A DNA stretch of 64,000 nucleotides from Variovorax sp. CF313 (lineage in GTDB: Bacteria > Pseudomonadota > Gammaproteobacteria > Burkholderiales > Burkholderiaceae_C): the NCBI RefSeq assembly GCF_000282635.1, contig NZ_AKIW01000020.1, forward strand, positions 124,001 to 188,000. Reading direction: 5' to 3'. This document shows, piece by piece, positions 21,449 through 29,830 of this stretch. The notes under the pieces were generated by a model. It was not told the DNA's origin. It searched no databases and worked only from the letters and a program-made list of their open reading frames with translations. Each line of letters starts with the position of its first letter. The first letter of the stretch is position 1. The translations under genes and the position numbers were made by a program.

Positions 21449-21998
21449 GATGCGTTGTCCTTATATGTATCGTTCTACCGGCTCTTGACGAGCCAACGAT
21501 GCACGGACGACGCCCGCGAAACCAGGGGAATTGCCGCTTGGGCCCCGGATGCTGTGACTGCCGCGCCAAGCGCGAGCAGGCCTCTCGAGCTTTAGCTCAA
21601 GAAGACAGCCGGGGTGGGGGCGCGTGGATGGGCGCGAGCCAGATTCGGTGTTGAGTGGCTATCTTTTTGATAGCCGGTTGCGCAAGGGTGGCGCGCGCCG
21701 CAGACGATTCAATGCCTGAGGCCGCTGGTCGAAACCAGGTCGGCCAGCGCAGGCACATTTGAATCAGCAGCATCAACACAACAAGGGACTCGCTTCGATC
21801 CGCCGGCAGCTTGGAAGCTGCAGGCTGGGTATTCCGTATCGGTGTTTCGTGGGTGTCGGCTTGACTTGGGTGCCTGGTCTGCCACTTTGCGCCATTGCGC
21901 GGGGTTTGCAGCTCGGCGCCAAAGCGGCATCGACCTCGCAGCGCTGTCCTGGGTATTTGATGGCAGTGGACTAAACTTCTGTCTAATCAAGCACTTAC
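21449..21998. other. 550-base divergent intergenic region between rne and rluC
   Basis: No gene is visible. On the rne side it must hold the rne promoter and a long 5' leader. That leader contains a small stem GGCTC / GAGCC at 21480-21494, a GAGCT-TT-AGCTC inverted repeat at 21586-21597 and a perfect seven-base stem at 21657-21675. In E. coli the rne leader folds into hairpins through which RNase E controls its own mRNA; an equivalent here is an inference. A TTGACT box at 21861 points toward rluC, but no good -10 follows at the right distance. rluC itself lacks a clear ribosome binding site. Confidence 0.6.
21657..21675. repeat. Short perfect hairpin (seven-base stem, T5 loop)
   Basis: GGCTATC-TTTTT-GATAGCC is a perfect inverted repeat in the rne/rluC gap. 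A looser hairpin of similar type (CGCTA / TAGCG, A-rich loop) is at 53199-53217, between the lysS and LON-domain genes. It has no T-run after the stem and so is not a normal terminator. Confidence 0.6.
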
Positions 21999-23111
21999 AT
22001 GACCGCGCTGGTGAAAAACATTATAGGTGCGAAGCAGGGCCCGGCGGCTGCTCCAAATCCCGCAGACCCAAAAGCCCCAACCCAAACCGGGGCGCCGCAT
22101 TCGGCCATCAAATTCCTCACGGTCGACGCCGAATCTGCCGGGCAGCGGCTCGACAACTTCCTGTTCCGCCATCTGAAAGGCGTCCCGAAGACGCACGTCT
22201 ATCGGATCATCCGGTCCGGCGAGGTGCGCATCAACAAGGGCCGGGCGCAGGCCGAAACCCGCATCGAGGTGGGCGACGTGCTGCGGCTGCCGCCGATCCG
22301 CATCTCGCCCCGCGCGGAAGAGGGCGCGGCCCCGCCCGCACCGGCGCGCGAGTTTCCGGTGCTGCTGGAAGACGATGCCGTGCTGGCCATCGACAAGCCG
22401 GCCGGCGTGGCCGTCCATGGCGGCAGCGGCGTGAGCTTTGGCGTGATCGAGCAATTGCGCACGGCGCGGCCCGCCGCCAAATTCCTGGAACTGGTGCATC
22501 GGCTGGACCGCGAAACCTCCGGCATCCTGCTGGTCGCCAAGAAGCGCAGCGCGCTGGTCGCGCTGCAGGACCAGTTCCGCGAACGCGAGACCGGCAAGAC
22601 CTACCTGGCGCTGGTCGAGGGAGCCTGGCCCGCCAACAAGAAGGTGCTCGATGCGCCGCTCGCCAAATATCTGCTGCCCGACGGCTCCGGTGCGGGCGCC
22701 GGCGAGCGCCGTGTGCGCGTGGTCGCCAAGGACCATCCGGATGCCATGCGCGCCGTCACGCTGGTGCGCGTGCTGGCACGGTTGTCGCTGCCGGGGGATG
22801 CCACGCCGCTGTCATTGCTTGCGGTGACGATCAAGACCGGCCGCACGCACCAGATCCGCGTCCATCTCGCGTCGGCCGGCCATCCGATTGCGGGCGACGA
22901 CAAATACGGCGAGTCCGAACGTCAGCGTGCGCTGCAGAAACTCGGCCTCAAGCGCATGTTCCTGCATGCCTGGCGGCTGCAATTCAACCACCCGGCCAGC
23001 GGTGATCGCGTGGCGCTGCAGGCCGGCCTGCCGCCCGAGTTGCACGCGCTCATGCCGCCTGCTGCCCTCGAGGCACTGGCCCAACACCCCGTTCCGACGC
23101 TCCATGACTGA
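21999..23111 (+). CDS. rluC: Ribosomal large subunit pseudouridine synthase C (RluC/RluD family)
   Basis: A 370-residue RNA-modifying enzyme that converts uridines of 23S rRNA to pseudouridine; RluC acts at positions 955, 2504 and 2580 in E. coli. Residues about 46-100 are an S4 RNA-binding domain (AGQRLDNFLFRHLKGVPKTHVYRIIRSGEVRIN). The catalytic Asp is D170 in HRLDRETSG. The C-terminal signature KTGRTHQIRVHLASAGHPIAGD is complete. RluC is preferred over RluD because the gene is divergent from rne, as in other proteobacteria. The first 35 residues are variable and the start lacks a clear ribosome binding site, so a different start is possible. Confidence 0.93.
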   Translation: MTALVKNIIGAKQGPAAAPNPADPKAPTQTGAPHSAIKFLTVDAESAGQRLDNFLFRHLKGVPKTHVYRIIRSGEVRINKGRAQAETRIEVGDVLRLPPIRISPRAEEGAAPPAPAREFPVLLEDDAVLAIDKPAGVAVHGGSGVSFGVIEQLRTARPAAKFLELVHRLDRETSGILLVAKKRSALVALQDQFRERETGKTYLALVEGAWPANKKVLDAPLAKYLLPDGSGAGAGERRVRVVAKDHPDAMRAVTLVRVLARLSLPGDATPLSLLAVTIKTGRTHQIRVHLASAGHPIAGDDKYGESERQRALQKLGLKRMFLHAWRLQFNHPASGDRVALQAGLPPELHALMPPAALEALAQHPVPTLHD

Positions 23112-23775
23112 TTCCCCCAGCCCCCTTCGCTTCGACCTGATCGCCTTCGACTGGGACGGCACGCTCTACGACTCCACGCGCCTGATCGTGCGCTGCATCC
23201 AGGCGGCGGTGATCGACGTCGGTGGTGCCAAGCCGAGCGAGAACGACGCCGCCTGGGTGATCGGCCTGGGCCTGGCCGAGGCGCTCGCCCGCGCGGCGCC
23301 CGACGTGCCGAAGGAAAAATATGCCGAACTCGGCGCGCGCTACCGCTATCACTACCTCCAGCACCAGGACGACCTCGTGCTTTTCGACGGCGTGCTGCAG
23401 ATGCTCGATGCGCTGCGCGCGCGCGGCCACAAGCTGGCCGTGGCCACGGGCAAGTCGCGCCGCGGCCTCAACGAAGCGCTCAGGTCGGTCGCGCTGCGCG
23501 ACCGCTTCGACGCCTCGCGCACGGCCGACGAAACCTTCGGCAAGCCGCATCCGCGCATGCTGCTGGAGCTGATGGAAGAACTCGACGTGCCGCCGGAACG
23601 CACCCTGATGATCGGCGACACCACGCACGACCTGCAGCTCGCCCAGAACGCGGGCGCCGCCAGCGTGGGCGTGAGCTACGGCGCGCACGAACCGGCCAGC
23701 TTCGACGAATTCAAGCCGCTGCACATCGCGCATTCGGTGGCCGGGCTGGAAGCCTGGCTTCTCGACAACGCCTGA
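23104..23775 (+). CDS. HAD family hydrolase, phosphoglycolate phosphatase-like
   Basis: A 223-residue cytoplasmic phosphatase of the haloacid dehalogenase superfamily. Motif I is FDWDGTLYDS, with the nucleophile D16 and acid/base D18. Motif II is in AVATGKSR, and motifs III/IV in GKPHPRMLLEL and MIGDTTHDLQLAQNAG. The helical cap between motif I and II places it in the Gph/PGMB-like subfamily. The substrate may be phosphoglycolate or another sugar phosphate. The ATG lies inside the last codons of rluC (eight-base overlap), so the two are translationally coupled. Confidence 0.9.
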   Translation: MTDSPSPLRFDLIAFDWDGTLYDSTRLIVRCIQAAVIDVGGAKPSENDAAWVIGLGLAEALARAAPDVPKEKYAELGARYRYHYLQHQDDLVLFDGVLQMLDALRARGHKLAVATGKSRRGLNEALRSVALRDRFDASRTADETFGKPHPRMLLELMEELDVPPERTLMIGDTTHDLQLAQNAGAASVGVSYGAHEPASFDEFKPLHIAHSVAGLEAWLLDNA

Positions 23776-23784
23776 GACCCCGCC

Positions 23785-24156
23785 ATGAGCGACGAAGAAC
23801 GCATTCCGCTGTGCAATGCCTCGGACCTGGTCGAAGGTGGCCTGGCCGTGCCTTTCGACGTGGTCTACGGCGGGGAAACATGCCGCGCTTTCGCGGTGCG
23901 TTTCGAGGGGCGGCCGCATGCGTTTCTCAACCGGTGCAGCCATGTCGCGATGGAGCTCGACTTCCAGCCCGACCGCTTCTTCGACGACACCGGGCAGTGG
24001 CTGCTGTGCGCCACGCACGGCGCGGTCTACAAGCCCGACACCGGTGAATGCATGGGCGGCCCATGCCGCGGTGGCCTCGTGAAGATCGCCCTGAGCGAGC
24101 ATGACGGCGTGGTGCACTGGCATACTGACTGGAACCTTCACCCCCTGACCTTCTGA
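23785..24156 (+). CDS. Rieske [2Fe-2S] protein
   Basis: A 123-residue soluble single-domain Rieske protein. The cluster ligands are C51 and H53 (NRCSHVAMELDF) and C75 and H78 (LCATHGAVYKPDTGEC), the classical C-x-H and C-x2-H pairs. Nothing suggests a signal peptide or membrane anchor, so it is a ferredoxin-like electron carrier rather than a bc1 subunit. It lies nine bases after the HAD gene and one base before the sppA-like gene, so all four genes from rluC are probably one operon. A partner oxygenase is not present in the window. Confidence 0.92.
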   Translation: MSDEERIPLCNASDLVEGGLAVPFDVVYGGETCRAFAVRFEGRPHAFLNRCSHVAMELDFQPDRFFDDTGQWLLCATHGAVYKPDTGECMGGPCRGGLVKIALSEHDGVVHWHTDWNLHPLTF

Positions 24157-24157
24157 C

Positions 24158-25174
24158 ATGACCGACCCGAACCGAACGGAACCCGAAGGGTTCGAGCCAT
24201 TTGAGCCGGCCCCCTCCAAGAACATGGCCAAAGATCCCACGCAGCGCCCCGGATGGGAGCGCGCCACGCTCGAAAAGCTCGCCTTCGCTTCGCTGAACGA
24301 ACAGAGGGCCACGCGCCGCTGGAAGACCTTCGTACGCCTGTCGTGGCTGGCTTTCTTCGTCTTCCTGGCGTGGTTCGCGCTCTCGCGCGGCACGCCGAGC
24401 GCGGCCAAGACCACGGCCCACACGGCCGTCGTCGAGATCAAGGGCGAAATCGCCAACGGCGGGGATGCGAGCGCGGAATTCGTGGTCGCTGCGATGAAGA
24501 CGGCCTTCGAGGACGAGGGCGCCAAGGGCGTGGTCTTGCTGATCAACTCGCCTGGCGGCAGTCCGGTGCAGGCCGGCATCATCAACGACGAGATCAAGCG
24601 CCTGAAGGCCAAGTACAAGAAGCCGGTCTATGCCGTGGTCGAGGAAACCTGCGCTTCGGCTGCCTATTACATCGCTGCTGCCACCGACAAGATCTTCGTC
24701 GACAAGGCCAGCATCGTCGGCAGCATCGGCGTGCTGATGGACGGCTTCGGCTTCACGGGCGTGATGGAGAAGGTTGGCGTCGAGCGCCGCCTGCTGACCG
24801 CCGGCGAGAACAAGGGCTTCCTCGATCCCTTCAGCCCGATGAGCGATGCGCAGCGCGCCCATGCGCAGACGATGCTGAACCAGATCCACACGCAGTTCAT
24901 CAACGTGGTCAAGGCCGGCCGCGGCGACCGCCTGAAGCTCGACACTCCGGGCCTGTTCAGCGGCCTGTTCTGGAGCGGCGAGCAGGCGGTCGAATTCGGC
25001 CTTGCCGACCAGCTGGGCAACGTCGACTTCGTGGCGCGCGAAGTCATCAAGGCCGAAGAGGTGATCGACTACACGCGGCGCGACAACGTGGCCGAGAAGC
25101 TGGCCAAGAAATTCGGCGCCGCGATGGCCGAAACCACGGTGCGCCTCATGCACACGGCTCCGGCCCTGCGCTGA
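24158..25174 (+). CDS. sppA: Signal peptide peptidase SppA-type serine protease (S49)
   Basis: A 338-residue inner-membrane protease of the short, single-domain S49 type that degrades signal-peptide remnants. The N-terminal 55 residues are cytoplasmic, one membrane helix lies at about 60-77, and the rest is periplasmic. The nucleophile is S167 in ETCASAAYYIA, and the general base is probably K219 in ENKGF, 52 residues later, the spacing known for the Bacillus enzyme. SPGGSPVQAG and ASIVGSIGVLMDG are further family segments. It ends the rluC operon; the next gene, on the other strand, begins four bases after its stop. Confidence 0.92.
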   Translation: MTDPNRTEPEGFEPFEPAPSKNMAKDPTQRPGWERATLEKLAFASLNEQRATRRWKTFVRLSWLAFFVFLAWFALSRGTPSAAKTTAHTAVVEIKGEIANGGDASAEFVVAAMKTAFEDEGAKGVVLLINSPGGSPVQAGIINDEIKRLKAKYKKPVYAVVEETCASAAYYIAAATDKIFVDKASIVGSIGVLMDGFGFTGVMEKVGVERRLLTAGENKGFLDPFSPMSDAQRAHAQTMLNQIHTQFINVVKAGRGDRLKLDTPGLFSGLFWSGEQAVEFGLADQLGNVDFVAREVIKAEEVIDYTRRDNVAEKLAKKFGAAMAETTVRLMHTAPALR

Positions 25175-25178
25175 TTTT

Positions 25179-26333
25179 CTATTTGTTGTTCTCGCCGCTG
25201 GCGGTGTAGCGCGCCGACGCCGCCAGCGCCGCGGCGAAGGCCACGACCACATAGAGCGCCGCAGTCAGCGAGGTCGCCCGCGCCAGCAGCCCGATTGCCG
25301 CCGGGCCTGCCATGAATCCCAGGTACGCCAGGGCCGAGACCGATGCAATGCCTCGCGCAGGCTCGATGCCCGGCGCCTTCGCCGAAGCCGAGAACAGGAT
25401 CGGCACCACGTTCGCAAAGCCGACGCCCACTCCCGCGAAGCCGATCAGCGCCAGCCACGGCAGGTCGGTGGCCAGTACCAGCGTCATCGCTAGCGCTGCC
25501 AGGAGGCCGCTGCCGAGCAGCAGGGTGGTTGGTGCGAAGCGGGCGCGCATCGCGTCGCCGCCGAAACGCGCCGCCGCCATTGCGGCCGAGAAGCTCGCAT
25601 AAGCCAGCGCGGCCTGTTGTTGCGGGCTGCCGATTTCCTGCTGCATGTAGAGCACGCTCCAGTCGTAGATGGCGCCCTCGGCGATCAGTCCCAGCGCGGC
25701 CAGCACGCCCAGTACCGCGAGTGCGCCGCGGGGCAGCAGGAAGCCATGATCGGCCTCGGTGGCTCCGCTGGTGGCGGCTCTGGGCAGCATGCGTGTCGAG
25801 GCCGCGGCGACGAGCAGCGCCATTGCTGCGGCGACCAGCAGCAGGTGCGCCTGCGCGCCGAGTCCGGCTGCCAGCGCGGCGCTGCCGCTCGCGGCGCCGG
25901 CCATGCCGCCCAGGCTGAACATGCCGTGCATGCCGCTCATCAAGGGCGCGTCTCCGTGCAGTTCGAGCTGCGCCGCCTCGGTGTTGATCGACACGTCGAA
26001 CACGCTGGTCACGAGGCCGAAGGCGGCCAGCAGGCCCAGCAGGGCGGCATAGCCGGGCATCGCGATCAGGCCGGCCAGCAGCAGCGCGTAGATGCAGCCG
26101 CAGATGCCGGCCACGCGGCGCGGGCCGTGGCGTCCGATCCAGCGGCCCGCGCTGGTCAGGCCGAACATCGCGCCGGCACCGGCCGCGAGCATCGCCAGGC
26201 CGAGCTGCGCCTCGTCGATGCCGTAGTGCGCCTTGACCGTCGGCACGTGCACGCCCCAGGTCGCGAAGATGAAGCCGGCGCAAAAGAACTGCGCGCGCGA
26301 TGCCCAGCGCGTGGCTGCGGTAACGCCGCCCAT
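25179..26333 (-). CDS. MFS transporter (YbjJ-like)
   Basis: A 384-residue inner-membrane transporter with about 12 hydrophobic helices and very short loops. It opens with FFCAGFIFATWGVHVPTVKAHYGI, and the motif A-like loop GRWIGRHGPRRVAGICG is visible near residue 62. The SMHGMFSLGGMAGA-like segment (here SGMHGMFSLGGMAGAASG) is typical of the group that includes E. coli YbjJ. The substrate is unknown. It converges on the sppA-like gene and its start is two bases from the stop of the methyltransferase gene, so it may share that gene's transcript. Confidence 0.85.
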   Translation of the reverse strand: MGGVTAATRWASRAQFFCAGFIFATWGVHVPTVKAHYGIDEAQLGLAMLAAGAGAMFGLTSAGRWIGRHGPRRVAGICGCIYALLLAGLIAMPGYAALLGLLAAFGLVTSVFDVSINTEAAQLELHGDAPLMSGMHGMFSLGGMAGAASGSAALAAGLGAQAHLLLVAAAMALLVAAASTRMLPRAATSGATEADHGFLLPRGALAVLGVLAALGLIAEGAIYDWSVLYMQQEIGSPQQQAALAYASFSAAMAAARFGGDAMRARFAPTTLLLGSGLLAALAMTLVLATDLPWLALIGFAGVGVGFANVVPILFSASAKAPGIEPARGIASVSALAYLGFMAGPAAIGLLARATSLTAALYVVVAFAAALAASARYTASGENNK

Positions 26334-26335
26334 CG

Positions 26336-27106
26336 TCAGCGGCCGATGGCGAACACGGCGGGCAGGCGTTCGTCTGTCGTGGCTTGCGGCTTGGCGGCGC
26401 GCCAGGACTTGATCGTCTCGCTGCGCACGTGGGCAGTGGCGAGCGTCAGGCCGCGCGCCACGGCGAGCCGGGTGTTGTGCTGCAGGGTCTGCACGAGCGC
26501 CTGCAGCAGCGCGGCGTTGCGGTAGGGCGTTTCGATGAACAGCTGCGTCTGGCCGGACTTGAGCGCGAGCGCTTCGAGCTCGCGGATGCGGGTCTGGCGT
26601 TCCACGGCGTCCTGCGGCAGGTAGCCGACAAAGGCGAAGTTCTGGCCATTGAGCCCGCTTGCTGCAAGCGCCAGCAGCAGTGAAACGGGGCCGGTCAGCG
26701 GCACCACCGTGATGCCCAGGTCGTGAGCGGCGCGCGCCACCGAGGAGCCCGGATCGGCCACCGCCGGCATGCCGGCTTCGCTCAGCAGGCCGATGTCGTG
26801 GCCTTCGAGCGCGTCGGCCAGCAGGGGGCGGGCATCGAACTGGCCTGCATGATCGCCTTTCTTGTGCACTTCGCGCGGCAGCTCCTGGATGGCTTGAGCC
26901 TGCAGTGGTGCAGCCAGCGGTGCGACTGCGTCGATGCGCTTGAGGTAGGCGCGCGCGGACTTCGCGTTCTCGCAGATCCAGTGGGTGATGCCGGCGGCCG
27001 CCTGCAGCGTGCCCAGCGGCAGGGCGTCCTGCAGCGGGGCTTGCACATCGCAGCCGAAGTCGAGCGGCGCGGGTACGAGGTAGAGCTTGCCCTTTTGTCG
27101 TGTCAC
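26336..27106 (-). CDS. Tetrapyrrole-methylase-family SAM-dependent methyltransferase (RsmI-related)
   Basis: A 256-residue protein of the TP_methylase fold (PF00590). GLLSEAGMPAVADPGSSVARAAHDLG is close to the RsmI signature, and VVPLTGPVSLLLALAASGLNGQNFAFVGYLP matches the second half of the fold. RsmI itself methylates the ribose of C1402 in 16S rRNA, but this protein lacks the usual RsmI N-terminus (it starts KLYLVPAPLDFG), so it is a related paralogue with unknown target. It starts with GTG, overlapping the maf stop by four bases (GTGA). Confidence 0.85.
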   Translation of the reverse strand: MTRQKGKLYLVPAPLDFGCDVQAPLQDALPLGTLQAAAGITHWICENAKSARAYLKRIDAVAPLAAPLQAQAIQELPREVHKKGDHAGQFDARPLLADALEGHDIGLLSEAGMPAVADPGSSVARAAHDLGITVVPLTGPVSLLLALAASGLNGQNFAFVGYLPQDAVERQTRIRELEALALKSGQTQLFIETPYRNAALLQALVQTLQHNTRLAVARGLTLATAHVRSETIKSWRAAKPQATTDERLPAVFAIGR

Positions 27107-27684
27107 AGCAGATCGACCCCCGCGGCGCGCAGCATCTGGCAGGTGCGGATCAGCGGCAGGCCGACCAGTGCGGTCGGGTCGTCGCTGTCGATGGCGCTCA
27201 GCAATGCGATGCCCAGGCCTTCACTCTTGGCGCTGCCGGCGCAGTCGTAGGGCTGCTCGGCTTGCAGATAGTGTTCGATGGCGGTGTCGGTGAGGTCGCG
27301 AAACACCACGCGCACGGGTGCGATGTCGCGCTGGGCGAAGCCGGTGGCGTGACAGACGACGGCCACGGCTGTCTGAAAGATCAGCGTCTGGCCGCGCATG
27401 CGGCGCAGCTGGGCGGTGGCGCGGGCATGGTCGCCGGGCTTGCCGAGCGCTTCGCCCGCCAGGTCGGCCACCTGGTCGGAACCGATGACCACGGCGTCGG
27501 GAAAGCGGGCGGCCACGGCGTTCGCCTTTTCCAGCGCGAGGCGAACGGCGAGGTCATGCGGTGTTTCGCCGGCAAGAGGTGTTTCATCGACTTCCGGCGA
27601 GTGCACATCGAAGGGCAGGCGCAGGCGGGAGAGCAATTCGCGGCGGTAGCGCGAGGTCGAGGCGAGGATCACGGTGCGTTGCAT
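27103..27684 (-). CDS. Maf family nucleotide pyrophosphatase (YceF-like)
   Basis: A 193-residue cytoplasmic house-cleaning enzyme that hydrolyses modified nucleoside triphosphates (YceF prefers 7-methyl-GTP). The signatures ILASTSRYRRELL at the N-terminus, EVDETPLAGETP, VIGSDQVADLAGE and YDCAGSAKSEGLG are all present. I chose the ATG at 27684, where the family's usual start falls. It is divergent from the yceD gene (82 bases between starts), the arrangement known for yceF and yceD-rpmF-plsX in E. coli. It overlaps the methyltransferase gene by four bases. Confidence 0.93.
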   Translation of the reverse strand: MQRTVILASTSRYRRELLSRLRLPFDVHSPEVDETPLAGETPHDLAVRLALEKANAVAARFPDAVVIGSDQVADLAGEALGKPGDHARATAQLRRMRGQTLIFQTAVAVVCHATGFAQRDIAPVRVVFRDLTDTAIEHYLQAEQPYDCAGSAKSEGLGIALLSAIDSDDPTALVGLPLIRTCQMLRAAGVDLL

Positions 27685-27766
27685 GGGGACGATTGTGCGT
27701 GAGCCGCTCAAGACCCTCCGCCATGCCCCGCGCCGGGGGAACGTCCGGCGCGCTAGACTGCCGCGG

Positions 27767-28324
27767 ATGAAGAGAGAATTTGCCCCCGAACGGCTCAATG
27801 TGCCGGGCTTTGCCGCCGCTGCCGCCACCCTGGAAGCCACCGACCCGGTTCCTGACTACGAACGCCTGGCCGCCGAACTGGCCGTTCCGGCGCCCGATGC
27901 GCTGGTCCGGTGGGCGGCCCATGGGGAAGAACGCCCCGGCGCGGATGGCAAGGCAACGCCCTGGCTGCACCTGGAGGCCGAAGCCGTGGTGCCACTGGTT
28001 TGCCAGCGCTGCCTGTCGCCCGTCGATTCCCTGCTGTCGGTGGATCGCTGGTTCCGCTTCGTGGCCGATGAGGCCACCGCCGAGGCGCAGGACGAGGAAT
28101 CCGAGGAAGACCTGCTCGTCGTAAGCCGGGATTTCGACCTGCACGCCCTGATCGAGGACGAACTGCTGATGGAAATCCCCGTCATGCCCGCCCACGATGT
28201 CTGCCCGACGCCGGTACAGCTTTCGTCCAGCGACGAAGACTTCAAGGCGGCCGAAGAGGCCAAGCCGAACCCTTTTGCGGTGCTCGGTGCGTTGCGTTCG
28301 CGCAAGCCGGAAGATGGGAAATAG
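27767..28324 (+). CDS. yceD: DUF177 protein YceD, 23S rRNA accumulation protein
   Basis: A 185-residue acidic protein of the DUF177/YceD family, needed for normal 23S rRNA levels in E. coli. The cysteines in VPLVCQRCLSPVD (C82-x2-C85 region) form the conserved zinc-like knuckle, followed by an acidic stretch and DLHALIEDELLMEIPVMPAHD. A second cysteine occurs in DVCPT near the C-terminus. The gene precedes rpmF, as in most proteobacteria, with a 164-base gap. A TATAAT hexamer directly after its stop suggests rpmF has its own promoter. Confidence 0.92.
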   Translation: MKREFAPERLNVPGFAAAAATLEATDPVPDYERLAAELAVPAPDALVRWAAHGEERPGADGKATPWLHLEAEAVVPLVCQRCLSPVDSLLSVDRWFRFVADEATAEAQDEESEEDLLVVSRDFDLHALIEDELLMEIPVMPAHDVCPTPVQLSSSDEDFKAAEEAKPNPFAVLGALRSRKPEDGK

Positions 28325-28344
28325 CTCTTTCCTGCCGGCTGGGC

Positions 28345-28350
28345 TATAAT
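28345..28350 (+). promoter_or_regulatory. Probable -10 box of the rpmF promoter
   Basis: A perfect TATAAT, 139 bases upstream of the rpmF ATG and just after the yceD stop. No good TTGACA-type -35 box stands 16-18 bases upstream, so the promoter may depend on an activator or on the -10 box alone. It would give a leader of about 130 bases for rpmF. Confidence 0.5.
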
Positions 28351-28488
28351 CGTGGGCTTCGCGCGCGCCGCCGTGAGCAGCGATACAGGTAGCAACGAGA
28401 GGGGCATTCCATACATGCCGCTGAAGTTTCTGTATTGCCACCGCTTGAGCCCGCATCCAATCACTCACCTAACAGTCCAGGAGCCATC

Positions 28489-28671
28489 ATGGCCGTCCAG
28501 CAAAACAAGAAGTCGCCTTCCAAGCGCGGCATGCACCGTTCCCACAATGCGCTGGTCGTTCCCGGCATCGCCGTGGAGCCGACCACCGGCGAAACGCACC
28601 TGCGCCACCACATCAGCCCCAACGGTTTCTACCGTGGCCGCCAGGTGCTCAAGAACAAGTCCGAAGCCTGA
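28489..28671 (+). CDS. rpmF: 50S ribosomal protein L32
   Basis: A 60-residue basic ribosomal protein of the large subunit. The start [19 protein letters not shown] is the classic L32 N-terminus, followed by the conserved [20 protein letters not shown]. The zinc cysteines found in L32 of some bacteria are absent, as is normal in proteobacteria. AGGAG lies six bases upstream of the ATG. It is followed by a strong hairpin and then plsX, so the ribosomal protein can be made in excess of the lipid enzyme. Confidence 0.97.
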   Translation: MAVQQNKKSPSKRGMHRSHNALVVPGIAVEPTTGETHLRHHISPNGFYRGRQVLKNKSEA

Positions 28672-28688
28672 TTCCGCATCCCAAGGCC

Positions 28689-28730
28689 AAGGCCCGAAGC
28701 TACTTCTGCCGTAGCGTCGGGCCTTTGTTT
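28689..28730 (+). terminator. Intrinsic terminator or attenuator between rpmF and plsX
   Basis: Stem AAGGCCCGA / TCGGGCCTT (28689-28697 with 28717-28725) extended by GCTAC / GTAGC (28699-28703 with 28711-28715) around a seven-base loop, then TTTGTTTT. The T-run ends three bases before the plsX ATG. It probably lowers read-through from rpmF into the fatty acid genes. Confidence 0.8.
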
Positions 28731-28732
28731 TG

Positions 28733-29830
28733 ATGGCTACGCCTTCTTCTCCCGAAATCACTGCTGCGCCTTCCGCAATCACGCTCGCCGTGGATTGCAT
28801 GGGGGGCGACCATGGGCCGCGCGTCACGCTCGCGGCCTGCCGCGCATTTCTCGAGCGGCACAGCGAGGCCTCGTTGCTGCTGGTCGGTGCGCCGGCCGCG
28901 CTGGCGGGATTTGCCGCGCATCCGCGTGCCCGCATCGTCGCTGCCAGCGAAGTGGTGGGCATGGACGACCCGATTGAAATCGCCCTGCGCAAGAAGAAAG
29001 ACTCTTCGATGCGCGTGGCAATCCAGCAGGTAAAGGACGGCGCTGCCCAGGCAGCGGTCTCGGCCGGCAACACCGGTGCCTTGATGGCAATTGCCCGCTA
29101 TCTGCTCAAGACGCTGGAAGGCATCGACCGCCCGGCCATCGCGCCACAGTTGCCGAACGCGAAGGGCGGGGCGACAACGGTGCTCGACCTGGGCGCAAAT
29201 GTCGATTGCGATGCTGAGGACCTGCTTCAGTTCGCGGTGCTCGGTTCGGCGCTGGTCTCGGCGTTGACCGGTAACGAGGCGCCTTCGGTCGGCTTGCTCA
29301 ACATTGGCGAAGAAGCCATCAAGGGCAGCGAAACCATCAAAAAAGCAAGCCAACTGCTGCGTACGGCTGCCAATTCCAAGGATCTGAACTTCTACGGCAA
29401 CGTGGAAGGCAACGATATCTTCAAGGGCACCACCGATATCGTCGTTTGCGACGGGTTCGTCGGAAACGTGGCTTTGAAGGCCAGCGAAGGCGTGGCCTCC
29501 ATGATTGGCGAGTTCATTCGAGTCGAGTTTTCGCGAAGCGTTTTCACGAAACTTGCTGCAATTGTTGCCTATCCGGTCCTAAAAGCATTTAAAACTCGCC
29601 TGGATCATCGGCGGTACAATGGTGCAGCGCTGCTGGGCCTGCGTGGCCTGGTTTTCAAGAGCCATGGCTCGGCTGACGAAGTGGCTTTCGGCCATGCGCT
29701 GGATCGCGCTTATGATGCCGCTCGCAACAACCTGCTCGATCGCGTGCGGGCCCGCATCGCCCACGCCGCGCCTTTGCTCGCGCGGCAGGACCCGGCGGCG
29801 CCGGTCGACGCGACGGCCCTTCACGTTTGA
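28733..29830 (+). CDS. plsX: Phosphate acyltransferase PlsX
   Basis: A 365-residue peripheral membrane enzyme that turns acyl-ACP into acyl-phosphate for phospholipid synthesis. [15 protein letters not shown] near the N-terminus, [25 protein letters not shown] and [19 protein letters not shown] are conserved PlsX blocks. The ATG at 28733 sits at the edge of the terminator-like hairpin, so no ordinary ribosome binding site is visible apart from the T-rich stretch; TTG one codon upstream is less likely. Its stop overlaps the fabH start (TGATG). Confidence 0.96.
   Translation: MATPSSPEITAAPSAITLAVDCMGGDHGPRVTLAACRAFLERHSEASLLLVGAPAALAGFAAHPRARIVAASEVVGMDDPIEIALRKKKDSSMRVAIQQVKDGAAQAAVSAGNTGALMAIARYLLKTLEGIDRPAIAPQLPNAKGGATTVLDLGANVDCDAEDLLQFAVLGSALVSALTGNEAPSVGLLNIGEEAIKGSETIKKASQLLRTAANSKDLNFYGNVEGNDIFKGTTDIVVCDGFVGNVALKASEGVASMIGEFIRVEFSRSVFTKLAAIVAYPVLKAFKTRLDHRRYNGAALLGLRGLVFKSHGSADEVAFGHALDRAYDAARNNLLDRVRARIAHAAPLLARQDPAAPVDATALHV

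Noticed and set aside
17864..21595. A 1243-codon open frame on the plus strand opposite rne
   Set aside because: It runs antisense to the well-supported RNase E gene; its alternating Ala/Val/Phe/Arg composition follows from high GC and the Arg-Gly repeats.
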